Shown piece after piece: positions 21,464-30,486 of a stretch of DNA of 64,000 bases. Every line of letters starts with the position of its first letter. Position 1 is the stretch's first letter. Under the pieces are notes generated by a model. The model was not told the DNA's origin. It made no database searches and saw only the letters and a list, made by a program, of their open reading frames with translations. Source of the stretch: Adineta steineri (Eukaryota; Rotifera; Eurotatoria; Adinetida; Adinetidae); NCBI GenBank assembly GCA_905250115.1, contig CAJNOI010000001.1:945115-1009114 (forward strand), in the 5' to 3' direction. Made by a program: the position numbers and the translations under genes.

Positions 21464-21595
21464 ACTTTTCTCGATCGCCCACAGAGCACGACCTCTACCT
21501 TGTCTTTACACATTTCATTCTTTCTTTTCTCTCTCTTGCCATGATATATGCAAAGACAAAGTGAATGTCGAGCTTTGGAGGGTGTTAAGAAAAGT
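21464..21595. promoter_or_regulatory. Shared bidirectional promoter of the SL RNA pair
   Basis: 132 bp between the two leader exons. A symmetrical element stands about 22 bp from each leader: AAAGACAAAGTGAATGTCG at 21552-21570 for the plus gene and its related inverted form (complement of CGACCTCTACCTTGTCTTT, 21490-21508) for the minus gene. This arrangement suggests a snRNA-type proximal sequence element. The spacer is largely conserved at a second locus (29377-29496). Confidence 0.6.
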
Positions 21596-21697
21596 TGCTT
21601 ATTACAACTTACCAAGAGGTAAAGATCTTTCTCGATCAAATACATGTTGCGATGACGAAATTGTGCGGACTGGTGGTAACACTAATCTGCCAGAGCA
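21596..21697 (+). ncRNA. Spliced-leader (SL) RNA gene
   Basis: Encodes the short RNA that donates its 5' exon to mRNAs by trans-splicing. The 23-nt exon 21596-21618 contains GCTTATTACAACTTACCA and ends AAGAG; from memory this matches the bdelloid rotifer leader except for its first base. A splice donor GTAAAG follows at once. Downstream come GAAATTGTGCGG (possible Sm site, about 21656-21667) and a hairpin CTGG...CCAG (about 21670-21693), which gives an RNA of about 100 nt. It is divergent from an inverted copy and lies 240 bp upstream of a U2 snRNA gene in the same direction. The 3' end is estimated. Confidence 0.85.
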
Positions 21698-21940
21698 ACA
21701 TTTTTCTATAAATTAAAAATAAAGAAAAAAAATGTCTATATCACTTTTCGTATTCGATTTCATTGATCTAAAATATTTTATTGTAATTCATTCACATGAT
21801 ATTGACAAAAATCGTAAAGAAATCTTCATTATCTATGACTCATATTGAATAACTGATTCTCTTTCTCTCTCTCTTGTATGAAAAAATGAAATGTGTCTGG
21901 ACACAGGAAAGAAAAGAAACTTGAATTTGAGTGTTTAGTT

Positions 21941-22156
21941 ATCGCTTCTCGGCCTTTTCGGCTAAGATCAAAGTGTAGTATCTGTTCTCGTCGGTTTGAA
22001 AGCCGGCGCTGGTCTCATTGAGGCCAGGCTCTTTCAAGCGGATTTTTGGACATCGGCCAGGATCACCCGAGTTCACTCGGACCTGTGCCACGGATCATCT
22101 CGACACTGCAGTGCCGTTGAGTTTGGTCCACTCCCGTTTCCTTCGGGATACGGGAA
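21941..22156 (+). ncRNA. U2 spliceosomal snRNA
   Basis: Branch-site recognising RNA of the major spliceosome. The 5' end ATCGCTTCTCGGCCTTTT is near-universal for U2. It is followed by GCTAAGATCAAAGTGTAGTA, which includes the GUAGUA that pairs with the branch point. Stem-loop IIa (CGTCGGTTTGAAAGCCGGCG), stem-loop IIb (CTGGTCTCATTGAGGCCAG), the Sm site (GATTTTTGG near 22040) and 3' stem-loops including CTCGACACTGCAGTGCCGTT all fold. A last hairpin (CCCGTTTCCTTCGGGATACG) ends near 22156; it may lie within or just beyond the mature RNA, since U2 is usually about 190 nt. It is much richer in G+C than its surroundings, as expected for a structured RNA. Confidence 0.93.
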
Positions 22157-22560
22157 TCTTATGAAAAATTTAAAAATGAAAATATAAAATATCTTCTACA
22201 AATCAACCAAAGAAATGGTTCCTGATCTTGTCTTTTATATTAGTCACTCCGCCTCTGTTTCTTTATATCTAATTATTACTGGAATTGTAATCAGTTCATA
22301 TACAGAAGCAGTTGTACCACAATTCATTGTTTCTTTGTTTTCATCAATATAGTCTAAGATATTCGTTTTGCTGATATCTACATTTACTTCTCGTAAACTA
22401 GCATTATAATAAATACTTATTTTTAAAGTTTGATTTTATTTGTTCATTTTGCTATGCTGAAAATTATAAAAGAATAATATGATAAAAGCATCCTTTCTGA
22501 AAAATTCTTTTCGAAAAAGTTCACAAGAAAATACAAAAAAGAAAAACATCATCATCTTCA

Positions 22561-22614
22561 GGATGTGGGTTACGGGTATGTGTACGCCTAACGATAGTAT
22601 AATATCCACACCCT
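22561..22614. repeat. Telomere-like hairpin 3 of 11
   Basis: GGATGTGGGTTACGGGTATG on the left and TATCCACACCCTAG on the right of a spacer of about 20 bp. Confidence 0.6.
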
Positions 22615-23408
22615 AGTTTTACAGTCACATTCGTGAATCAATTGTAAAAAATAGTTATCTGTATGTTAACAAATGTCGTTTTTCTCATGGTAGTTCTGTA
22701 AAGTCAGTCATAATAACTGATAATAAATCGAAGAATGAATGAAATATTATTTTCTATCTATATTTACTTTCTTTTTCTCTATACGATTGATAGTATAAGA
22801 TTGAAAAATGAAATAATAGTAAAAACTATGTTGTATCTCAATGTTTTATTTCTATCACGTAAATTTTTTATCGTAAAAATTTATATCAAAAATTTATATT
22901 ATCTGAATATTTTAAATATATTCTGATTTTACTCTTTAGTACTTATTCAAGATTAGAAGAAAACCTAGAAAAGTGATAAAATTCCGATCCAATCTTAAGA
23001 ATAAATATTTTAGTCTAATAATTGGTAAAAGCAAACACTTACAGACAATCAATAGAGACTTTCTCATGAACATATCTTCATAGTAACACACATAAGCATC
23101 AAACGCATCAATTCAAATAAAAGACTCTCATCTAGAACGTCAGAAAGAAGAAAACTCTTTTCATATCAGTAAAACAGATTGAATCAAATTGTTTTACATT
23201 TACACAAAACTTTGGTCACGGAGACAAATAATTCTATTAAAACTTTAATTGCTTATAATTTCGGGTAATAATCATTTGTGAACCTATCACATAGTACGAA
23301 AAATTGAAGAATATATATCTAGTTCCTTCATAAATTGTAACGATTAATAAATACAGTTCTCGCAGATTAGGAAGTAGACTAAATTTTTTCAAATGCAATA
23401 TTTAACCC

Positions 23409-23416
23409 TATATAAA
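23409..23416 (+). promoter_or_regulatory. TATA box for the 23470 frame
   Basis: TATATAAA in CCCTATATAAAAAAAACC, about 60 bp upstream of the ATG at 23470. Confidence 0.45.
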
Positions 23417-23469
23417 AAAAACCGTAGTTTATTCATAGAAATCAGTCAAATCTGAATCATCATTTATTC

Positions 23470-23811
23470 ATGCACAATGTTAACAGTCTGAGAAATATTT
23501 CCAATCGACAACAACGTCGATCACTATCGATGCGTGAAGGTATTTCTATTAGTATTATTGATAAGTCTACACAATATAAAAACAAAAATTTACAACTCGG
23601 TTGTATAAATCATTGTTTTATTTTCCGTTATACAAATATATTACAATATATGAAACGTTTAAAGAAAAGTTCATCATATGAATATATAATTGTTCTACTT
23701 CTTGATTTCGATAAAGATAATATAGAAACTATAATATCACAGCTGAAACAATATCAACAAATACAAGCTATTTTCATTGTGCAGATTTCTGATAATAAAA
23801 AGGATATTTAA
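23470..23811 (+). CDS. Hypothetical protein, 113 aa
   Basis: An open frame with an ATG at 23470 and a TATA box at the right distance. The first 45 residues are basic and polar (Arg, Ser, Gln, Asn). The second half looks folded: YIIVLLLDFDKDNIETIISQ then QAIFIVQIS reads like two beta strands and a helix. No family recognised. A distant relation to the region before the ART domain in the neighbouring 24646 gene (WLDNNIND...QVDTIFIFC) is conceivable, but I could not align it with confidence. It ends 17 bp before a telomere-like hairpin, so it may also be a truncated remnant. Confidence 0.4.
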   Translation: MHNVNSLRNISNRQQRRSLSMREGISISIIDKSTQYKNKNLQLGCINHCFIFRYTNILQYMKRLKKSSSYEYIIVLLLDFDKDNIETIISQLKQYQQIQAIFIVQISDNKKDI

Positions 23812-23828
23812 AATGAAATCTATGAAAA

Positions 23829-23883
23829 TGGGTGTGGGTGTAAATGTCTGCTCTTTGTATTCACATTCACACCCACACTCACA
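23829..23883. repeat. Telomere-like hairpin 4 of 11
   Basis: GGGTGTGGGTGTAAATGT on the left, CACATTCACACCCACACTCA-like complement on the right, about 55 bp in all. Confidence 0.65.
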
Positions 23884-24645
23884 ATTAAGATTCATCCGAT
23901 ATCAAACTTTTAGAAAGTGCTTGATTTTATAAAAAGTAGAAATTCAACTTGATTTCCTGCTAAAAGTCGAAATTAATATCGATCAACTCTCATTCACATC
24001 TAAATACAGTCATATTCGCATGCGGATCACGACAGTCTACGGTCAGGTGAATCGAGTTTCGATGAACGTTACTTGTTATCAAGTAGTAATAAAAAAATCT
24101 ATAAGAACGACAAACAACTACTAATATGAATAGTTTCCTCTGTGTTTCATATATTAAATCATAGAAAAAAAGAAATATAAGTGTTTTATGTTTGAACAGC
24201 AATATTTTGTTAATTTTTATGAATTATAATGTCTGCAATAATATAACTATTTGTAACTTTTGAGTCTTCAATAATATGAGACATGAGAGCATAAAGAAAA
24301 CAACCCTAGAGATTGGTCTTCTCTTCGTCAAAATACCTAATAAAATTTCTTTTCGAAGATTCTTTTAATGACTGACATGTGTACAAAAACATTTAAGCGT
24401 TTCTTTTTCGTTCTCTGCTTATTACTGAAGAATGCATCTTGATCTTCGTTTGGTTTCATAATAAACATTTATAATTTTCAATAAAAAAGGCGTGGGCGTC
24501 CATTTCAAAAAAAAGAAAAAACTATCTAGATAAGAAGTAGAGACGCTATAGAACGAGCTAGTTTAATCATTCTTTCACCTGCAAAGTTTCTCAAGCTACT
24601 CAAATATAACATATTCTTAGTAGAAGTAACAAATAATCAGAACCA
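23884..24645. other. Intergenic region upstream of the ART-TPR gene
   Basis: No gene seen. GGCGTGGGCG at 24488-24497 is a lone G-rich half without a clear complement. It presumably contains the promoter of the next gene. Confidence 0.35.
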
Positions 24646-26697
24646 ATGGCGGCTAGCAAATCAAGTGATACAAAAAAAATTAACCCGGCATCGGGTCTCC
24701 CTACGCGTGTAACTACAGATCGACGTATGAACATGCAAAGAATGCAAAATGTCCTCCTGATTTGGTTAGACAACAATATTAATGATAATAATGTTGATTG
24801 TAATAATACAATCAAGCAATTAAAACGTGTCATTAACAACGTAAATACGTTTATAGATGGTGAACAATGTGTTGAATTTATTCGAACTATTATTAACAAC
24901 AAAGTATGTATGATTGTCTCCGAGTCACATGGAAAACATATTGTACCTCATGTGCATGATATGATTCAAGTGGATACCATTTTTATTTTTTGTAACAATC
25001 AAGAATGTGATAAATCATGGACCAGAGAGTGGCCTAAAATAAAAGGACTCTTCACAGATGTAACATCAATCTGTAAAGCTCTTAAACAAGCTACTCATCA
25101 ATGTGAGCAAAATTCTATCTCCATCAGCTTTGTGGCACCAGACAAAAAGCTGGATCAATTAGATCCATCATTTATGTATACCCAAATCTTGAAAGAGATT
25201 CTGTTAACTATCGATTTCGAAGCTAATCATATTAAAGAATTTATTACTTATTGTCGTGAAGCATTTGTCGAAAATGAGTATGAATTACATAATATTGAAA
25301 AATTCGAACGTGACTATCATGATCAAAGTCCGATTTGGTGGTATACTTATCAATACTTTTTATATTCGATGCTCAATCAAGCATTACGACAAATGGATGT
25401 TGATATCATTATTCGAATGGGTTTCTTTATTAGTGATCTACATCATGATATTCAACGACTCCATTCGGAACAATTTCATAGTCAAAAATCTGGTAAAACA
25501 CTTACAGTTTATCGTGGACAATGTCTTTCAAAAGAAGATTTCACTGAAATGACAAAAACTAAAGGTGGGCTTCTTTCATTTAATAACTTTTTATCGACTA
25601 GTACAAATCATGATGTTTCTCTCTGTTTCGCACCACAAGCTGCTACAAATACTGATGTTGTTGGAGTCTTATTTGTTATGTCAATTAATCCAACTGATTC
25701 CACAACTTTATTTGCTTCTATTAGTGATGTTAGTTATTTTCGTATGGAAGATGAAGTTCTCTTCTCTATGCATACTATTTTTCGCATTGAAGATATCAAA
25801 CCAATGGATGGAAATAATGATCTCTATCAAGTGAACCTAACACTGACCAACGACAACGATCCAGATCTTCGTACTCTTACTGACCATATACGACAGGAGA
25901 CCTTTCCAGATTCGAAAGGATGGTTCAGATTAGGTCAACTGCTAATTAAAATGGGCCAGTTTATCAAGGCTCAAGAAGTGTATGAAGTTTTACTTCATCA
26001 AGCAACGAATGAAAGTGACGGGGTAAATATTTATCATCAACTAGGTTGTATCAAAGATAGTCAAGGAGAATATCAAGAAGCACTTACATTTCATGCGAAT
26101 GCTCTTAGAATTCGACGACAACTACTTCCTTCCATTCATCCTCATTTGGCTATGTCCTATAACAACATCGGTTTGGTGTATAAAAACATGGGTGACTATC
26201 CAAAAGCACTTTCTTATTATGAAAAAGCCTTTGCAATTCGACAACAATCACTTCCTTCCAATCATCTTGATTTGGCCGTCTCCTATAACAACATCGGTTT
26301 GGTGTTCTACATCATGGGTGATTATCCAAAAGCACTGTTATCTCATGAAGAAGCTCTTGCAATTCGACAACAATCACTTCCTTCCAATCATCCTGATTTG
26401 GGTGCTTCCTATAACAACATCGGTATTGTATATGACAATATGGGTGATTATGCAAAAGCACTTTCTTATTATGAAAAAGCCTTTACAATTCGAGAACAAT
26501 CACTTCCTTTCAATCATCCTGATTTGGGTGATTCCTGTCACAACATTGGATTGGTGTATGATAATATAGGCGACTATTCAAAAGCTCATTCATTTTATGA
26601 ACGTGCTGTACAAATTGGAGAACACTCATTACCAACAAATCATCCTGATCTTCAAGGATACAGAAAAAGCCTCGAGAGCATAAAAAGCAAATTATAA
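24646..26697 (+). CDS. NAD:arginine ADP-ribosyltransferase with TPR repeats
   Basis: Single-exon protein of 683 aa, ATG at 24646. Residues 1-200 form an N-terminal region with WLDNNIND and VDTIFIFCN segments, seen in my recollection in other rotifer proteins of this type. The ART domain spans about 210-390. All three motifs of the R-S-E class are present: Arg290 in LTVYRGQ, Ser317-Thr-Ser319 in LSTSTN, and Glu368/Glu370 in MEDEVLF; the E-x-E form predicts transfer of ADP-ribose from NAD to arginine. From about 420 to 680 are kinesin-light-chain-type TPRs of 42 residues (SYNNIGLVYKNMGDYPKALS and relatives), for protein binding. No signal peptide, so cytosolic action is likely. The target is unknown. 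A fragment of a related gene lies at 20260. Confidence 0.88.
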   Translation: MAASKSSDTKKINPASGLPTRVTTDRRMNMQRMQNVLLIWLDNNINDNNVDCNNTIKQLKRVINNVNTFIDGEQCVEFIRTIINNKVCMIVSESHGKHIVPHVHDMIQVDTIFIFCNNQECDKSWTREWPKIKGLFTDVTSICKALKQATHQCEQNSISISFVAPDKKLDQLDPSFMYTQILKEILLTIDFEANHIKEFITYCREAFVENEYELHNIEKFERDYHDQSPIWWYTYQYFLYSMLNQALRQMDVDIIIRMGFFISDLHHDIQRLHSEQFHSQKSGKTLTVYRGQCLSKEDFTEMTKTKGGLLSFNNFLSTSTNHDVSLCFAPQAATNTDVVGVLFVMSINPTDSTTLFASISDVSYFRMEDEVLFSMHTIFRIEDIKPMDGNNDLYQVNLTLTNDNDPDLRTLTDHIRQETFPDSKGWFRLGQLLIKMGQFIKAQEVYEVLLHQATNESDGVNIYHQLGCIKDSQGEYQEALTFHANALRIRRQLLPSIHPHLAMSYNNIGLVYKNMGDYPKALSYYEKAFAIRQQSLPSNHLDLAVSYNNIGLVFYIMGDYPKALLSHEEALAIRQQSLPSNHPDLGASYNNIGIVYDNMGDYAKALSYYEKAFTIREQSLPFNHPDLGDSCHNIGLVYDNIGDYSKAHSFYERAVQIGEHSLPTNHPDLQGYRKSLESIKSKL

Positions 26698-27211
26698 TTT
26701 CTTTCTGTACTTTGTTTTGAAAGTAAAATAAGACCGATGAAAAAAATGTGTCTCTATTGAAACTCTGTTCTTATTGAGAATAATATAACCACTAACGCTC
26801 ACTGGTAAGGTAAATAATACATATTGAAAAGATATCTATTGTAGAAAAGACCTTCACGGTTACATTATTATGTCTGAACAAGTAGAGTTTCGTTATGTTA
26901 GATAAGAAAGAAAGATAATGAACAGAAATATAGAAGGATAGAAGGAGAGAAACGGTTTACTTTATCGAAAGAATGAATTATTGTTTCTACGGACGAAAAA
27001 AGAGTTGATTTGAATGAACTTGAAAAAGAAAGGAAAAATGTAGAGAAGAACTATGACAAATCTGTGTATTGAAAAAAAGTGAATGTAGCTCTGAGAGAGA
27101 ATCAACCTAAACTTCTTGATTATGATTATATCTGAATGGATTTCTAACTATAAATCATTGTGGAAAAAGTTTTAAGCCTACTCAGGAAATAAAAAAATGA
27201 AAAACCATCAT
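26698..27211. other. Intergenic region
   Basis: AT-rich, purine-biased near 26880-27080. No gene, RNA or repeat recognised. Confidence 0.35.
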
Positions 27212-27278
27212 GAGAGTGTGGGTGAGTGTGACTGTCGTTGAAAAATAGATTATATACCCGCATCAATCCACACTCGCG
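27212..27278. repeat. Telomere-like hairpin 5 of 11
   Basis: GAGAGTGTGGGTGAGTGTGA on the left and ATCAATCCACACTCGC on the right. It stands only about 60 bp beyond the stop of the TFIIE-alpha copy, right after an AATAAA on that strand. Confidence 0.55.
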
Positions 27279-27913
27279 ATTTTTATTTCCGATATTTTCC
27301 CTTTCGACATTTTAATTTTTCGATAAGAGACAGGTTTACCGATCATCATCATCATCGTTTTCAATAACAATTTGTATCTCATGACTAATTGCAGTTGTAC
27401 GATCAAATATATTGGATGCATGCGAACGATGAGTAGTAGCTGATATTCCTTCATTATTAGCAGAATGATTTGATGATGTTAAAGAAGAATTTCCATTTTG
27501 TTGAAAAAAATTTTGATTGGAAGAATTTTCCATAATTTCATCAATTTGTTTAAGTATGTTATATATTGGTTTCATCTGTTCATTAAATAATCTTACATTA
27601 ACTATTTGTCGATTTGTTTCAACATCTTCATGTACAACACTACCACTGCATATTAAACATATTAATGTATCTTGTGTGAAATCATATAATTTTCCAATAT
27701 CTAAATCTGTATATTCTTTTGCACATTTTTCACATTTATAATTTAATTGTTTATTTATTTGTTGTCGTTCAAGATTTTCTACATGCATTTGCATATGTAT
27801 TAAACGATATCGAACAACATTAATAAATGTTGCTATATCAATTTTATAATAATATTGATCTTGAATACCTCGACTAGTTGCATTATCATTATTAGATTCA
27901 GGACAATGATCTT

Positions 27914-28062
27914 TGTTACAGTCATATCGTTATATGCCTTCACATTCTCTCACATCATATCTCGTTTCTCGTTATTCACATTCTTTGTTTCTTTTTCTTT
28001 CTTTTGTCTGTTTTCATTATTCATTCGAATAAAGATATATCGTAAAGAGAGTCGCTCTCATA
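27914..28062 (+). repeat. 5' LTR
   Basis: 149 bp, begins TGTTACAG and ends CTCTCATA; carries AATAAA near its end. Confidence 0.88.
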
Positions 28063-28820
28063 TTTGGTGCCGTGACCGGTTTTCTTCACAGTTACCATCG
28101 AAGAAAAAGGACCATTATCGATATTTATACTTATGGCTATGTATTCTCAGCATCATCTCACAAAATCGAAAACGCACATTACAACGATAGACATTCTTCG
28201 AAATTTGGAATCTCTTTTAATATATGATATTACATGATTACCCACTACTACTCCGAACTCATTATTCGTATATTCGACATCCGGTTTCACATGGATAATG
28301 ATTTTTTTGCCTTCTTCTTCGTATAGAATATTGGCAGCAAATCTCTGTAACTCTAAAATATCGCCTCAATTCTTCTCGATCATACGTTCTCGTCCTCCTT
28401 TCCAATTCCCCGTCTTCCACGAACGCCCCATAACCATTTTGATTTCTTTCTAGTGATTTGTTTTTGGGTTACCGTTGTTTTGTCTTCATACAAACACAAC
28501 TATTCGAGACATTTCAAGTTAATTAATACTATTTGTCGTCTTCATATTTTCCTGATTGTCTGGTTTCCTGATTAACCTTATCGAAGTTATCACTCATCGT
28601 CGTTCTTGCATTTTCTTATCGGCTTATTTATCGGTTAAACGTACCGATATCGTTCGCAACCTTGTTTATCCGTCGTTACGGAACATTTTTTCTTTTCAAG
28701 GATTTTCGATTTATTACGTGTCTTTATTTTATTCATTTTTTTCTTTTCGTGTTGTTTCTTGCTTTTGTCTTTTCCGAATGTGTGCGGACACACATTTTTT
28801 TTTTTGTTGGTGGGGAGGTA

Positions 28821-28969
28821 TGTTACAGTCATATCGTTATATGCCTTCACATTCTCTCACATCATATCTCGTTTCTCGTTATTCACATTCTTTGTTTCTT
28901 TTTCTTTCTTTTGTCTGTTTTCATTATTCATTCGAATAAAGATATATCGTAAAGAGAGTCGCTCTCATA
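28821..28969 (+). repeat. 3' LTR
   Basis: 149 bp, identical to the 5' LTR, preceded by the purine tract at about 28809-28819. Confidence 0.88.
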
Positions 28970-29352
28970 ATCTTCTATAAAAAATTTATCACGTTTAAAT
29001 TCTTGAATAAATGAACGAATTAATTTAGGATCTAAACATAAAAGATCAGCTAGATCTTGTTGTTTTATTCGTTCATAATGATAAATATATTCAATAACAA
29101 GAGATTTTGGAACTTCATAAAATGCACGCATTATAAAACGGATTAATACTTTAAGTATTGCTCGTGGATCGTTTGTATCATCAATTAGAAGAGATATATC
29201 ATTAGATGAAGGATTTGTTGGTTGAGGGAAAGAAGAATTCATATTTGAAAATGAATCACCACCAGATGCAATCAACGACATGTCGTTTTCGATTGTATTT
29301 AGATCGGCAAAGACTAATCAATGTCTTCCAGGAGCCAACAACCAGTTTATAT

Positions 29353-29376
29353 CTCTTGGTAAGTTTATAACAAGCA
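29353..29376 (-). other. SL-exon-like sequence fused to the TFIIE-alpha 5' UTR
   Basis: 24 nt on the minus strand reading TGCTTGTTATAAACTTACCA then AGAG. It has the same extra A as the minus leader at 21440-21463. No GTAAAG donor follows; instead the 72-nt leader of the TFIIE-alpha copy begins at once. Confidence 0.75.
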
Positions 29377-29496
29377 ACTTTACAGAGCACGACATTTACT
29401 TCGTCTTTACACTTTTTATTCTTTCTTTTCTGTCTCTTAACATCATATATGTAAAGACAAAGTGAATGTCGAGCCATAAAAGGTGTTGAAAAAATT
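29377..29496. promoter_or_regulatory. Spacer homologous to the SL RNA bidirectional promoter
   Basis: Aligns with 21464-21595 at roughly 80% or more by eye. It shares ACAGAGCACGAC, GTCTTTACAC, ATTCTTTCTTTTCT and AAAGACAAAGTGAATGTCG, in the same order. It probably supplies promoter activity to both outward-facing genes. Confidence 0.7.
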
Positions 29497-29519
29497 TGCT
29501 TGTTACAACTTACCAAGAG
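29497..29519 (+). other. SL-exon-like sequence fused to the CPSF2 5' UTR
   Basis: 23 nt reading TGCTTGTTACAACTTACCA then AGAG, one base different from the leader at 21596-21618. It is followed directly by 28 nt of A/T-rich sequence and the CPSF2 ATG, with no splice donor. Confidence 0.78.
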
Positions 29520-29547
29520 ATATTAGTTATTTTTTGTTTTGTTGTAA

Positions 29548-30095
29548 ATGACTTCGATTCTCAAATTGCAAGTCATTACAGGTGCGTATAATGAAGAACC
29601 TTTAGCTTATCTTTTACAAACAGACGATTTTCGATTTTTACTTGATTGTGGTTGGGATGAAAACTTTTCACCAGAAATTATTGAAGAATATAAACGCCAT
29701 ATAGAATCAATTGATGCTATATTAATAACTTATCCTGATCTCTATCATCCTGGTGCATTACTTTATCTTGTTAGGCATTGTGGATTAAAATGTCCAGTAT
29801 ATGCCACAGTACCTGTGTATAAAATGGGACAAATGTTTATGTATGATTTACATCAAAGTCGTTCGAATAGTGAAGATTTTACATTATTTACACTTGATCA
29901 TATTAATGCAGCATTTGATCTATTTGTTCAACTTAAATATGATTGGTGGAGCTATATGGAAAATATCGAAAGGAGATGAAGAACAAATTGTATATGCAGT
30001 TGATTGTAATCATAAAAAAGAACGACATTTAAATAGTTCAAATTTAACAAAGATTAGTCGACGAACATTATTAATATTTTTTTTTATTTATTTAG
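29548..30095 (+). pseudogene. CPSF2 (CPSF100) copy, deleted and truncated
   Basis: Cleavage and polyadenylation specificity factor subunit 2, a catalytically inactive metallo-beta-lactamase-fold protein of mRNA 3' processing. The first 131 codons match its N-terminus well ([53 protein letters not shown]). At about 29940 the frame breaks: [20 protein letters not shown] continues in another frame, and the 23-25 residues normally between are absent. This is a frame-shifting deletion of roughly 70 bp whose edges share a few bases. Homology ends near 30080 (ISRRTLLI), where a probable LINE fragment begins. No introns are present. About three quarters of the usual protein of over 700 aa is missing, so the copy cannot function. 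Confidence 0.85.
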
Positions 30096-30486
30096 GCAGA
30101 ATGAGACTGACGACCTTAAAGGTCCTTACAGTACATGATTGAGTTAGAAGAGAGAGAAAGAAAATAGAAAAAAAAAATAGTATAGTTTAGTATATATAAA
30201 TATGAGAAGAGTAGCATTAGACAGTAACAAAAGAGGTACAAAAACAAAACAGATCAACACAAAGAGGAGAGAAACAAGAATATGTAATACATAGTTACAT
30301 ATTTGTTACAACAACAGTAACAAGATCCAAAGAAGAAGAAGACAAGAGGAAGGAGAAAAGAAAAAAAACTTCAGAACGATTCAGGGAAATCGGCCAAGGT
30401 CATGACATCATCAATATCATAGTTGATGGTGGAATGATTGGGGGGGAATACTTGCGCACCACGTAGCGCATTTTTCCAAAACAGAG
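30096..30486 (-). mobile_element. Probable 5'-truncated LINE fragment
   Basis: On the minus strand an open frame of about 38 codons (30483 down to 30371) encodes the end of a protein (FWKNALRGAQVFPPNHST ... DFPESF) and stops with TGA. A 270-bp untranslated tail follows, ending ATTCTGCC and then TAAATAAATAAAAAAAAA. A C-terminal coding end, 3' UTR and A-rich tail without a 5' end is the usual form of a truncated non-LTR retrotransposon. I do not recognise the protein, so a truncated host retrocopy is the alternative. Confidence 0.45.

Larger units (their letters stand above)
22157..23469. other. Intergenic region after U2
   Basis: AT-rich. It holds one telomere-like hairpin (22561-22614) and, near its end, a TATA box (23409-23416). 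No gene recognised. Confidence 0.4.
27914..28969 (+). mobile_element. Short non-autonomous LTR retrotransposon (TRIM-like)
   Basis: 1056 bp bounded by two 149-bp direct repeats that are identical base for base. Target duplication ATCTT at 27909-27913 and 28970-28974. Right after the left LTR comes TTTGGTGCCGTGACCGG, a likely primer-binding site, and right before the right LTR a purine tract (GGTGGGGAGG). The 758-bp interior shows no gag or pol frame, so it must be moved by another element's enzymes. The primer-site sequence recalls BEL/Pao elements, but that assignment is uncertain. Identical LTRs imply a very recent insertion. It lies antisense within the TFIIE-alpha coding exon. Confidence 0.88.
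27336..29281 (-). pseudogene. TFIIE subunit alpha copy, split by an LTR element
   Basis: Large subunit of the general transcription factor TFIIE. The N-terminal part (29281-28970, 104 codons) holds the winged-helix region (LIRFIMRAFYEVPKSLVIEY, LCLDPKLIRSFIQEFKRD). The C-terminal part (27908-27336) holds a four-cysteine zinc ribbon (CEKCAKEY...LICLICSG) and an acidic end. The two parts join exactly in frame (294 codons before the stop) when the inserted element and one 5-bp duplication are left out. As it stands translation would stop inside the LTR. The copy has no introns, unlike the other housekeeping gene here (PAF1, eleven introns). Its 5' UTR begins directly at a spliced-leader-like exon (29376-29353). 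It may be a retrocopy; other copies of this gene must serve the cell. Confidence 0.85.

Noticed and set aside
21351-21711. A 360-bp inverted repeat that first looked like a MITE, with a shorter relative at 29350-29524
   Set aside because: The arms contain the rotifer spliced-leader exon followed by a GT donor, an Sm-like site and a 3' hairpin, so they are SL RNA genes in inverted orientation rather than a transposon.
21996-22187. 63-codon open frame
   Set aside because: It lies inside the U2 snRNA gene; its openness follows from the high G+C of the structured RNA.
22735-22926. 63-codon Ile/Leu/Tyr-rich frame
   Set aside because: Typical chance frame in AT-rich DNA, with no motif or neighbour support.
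24488-24497. GGCGTGGGCG as a twelfth telomere-like hairpin
   Set aside because: No C-rich arm follows within 100 bp.
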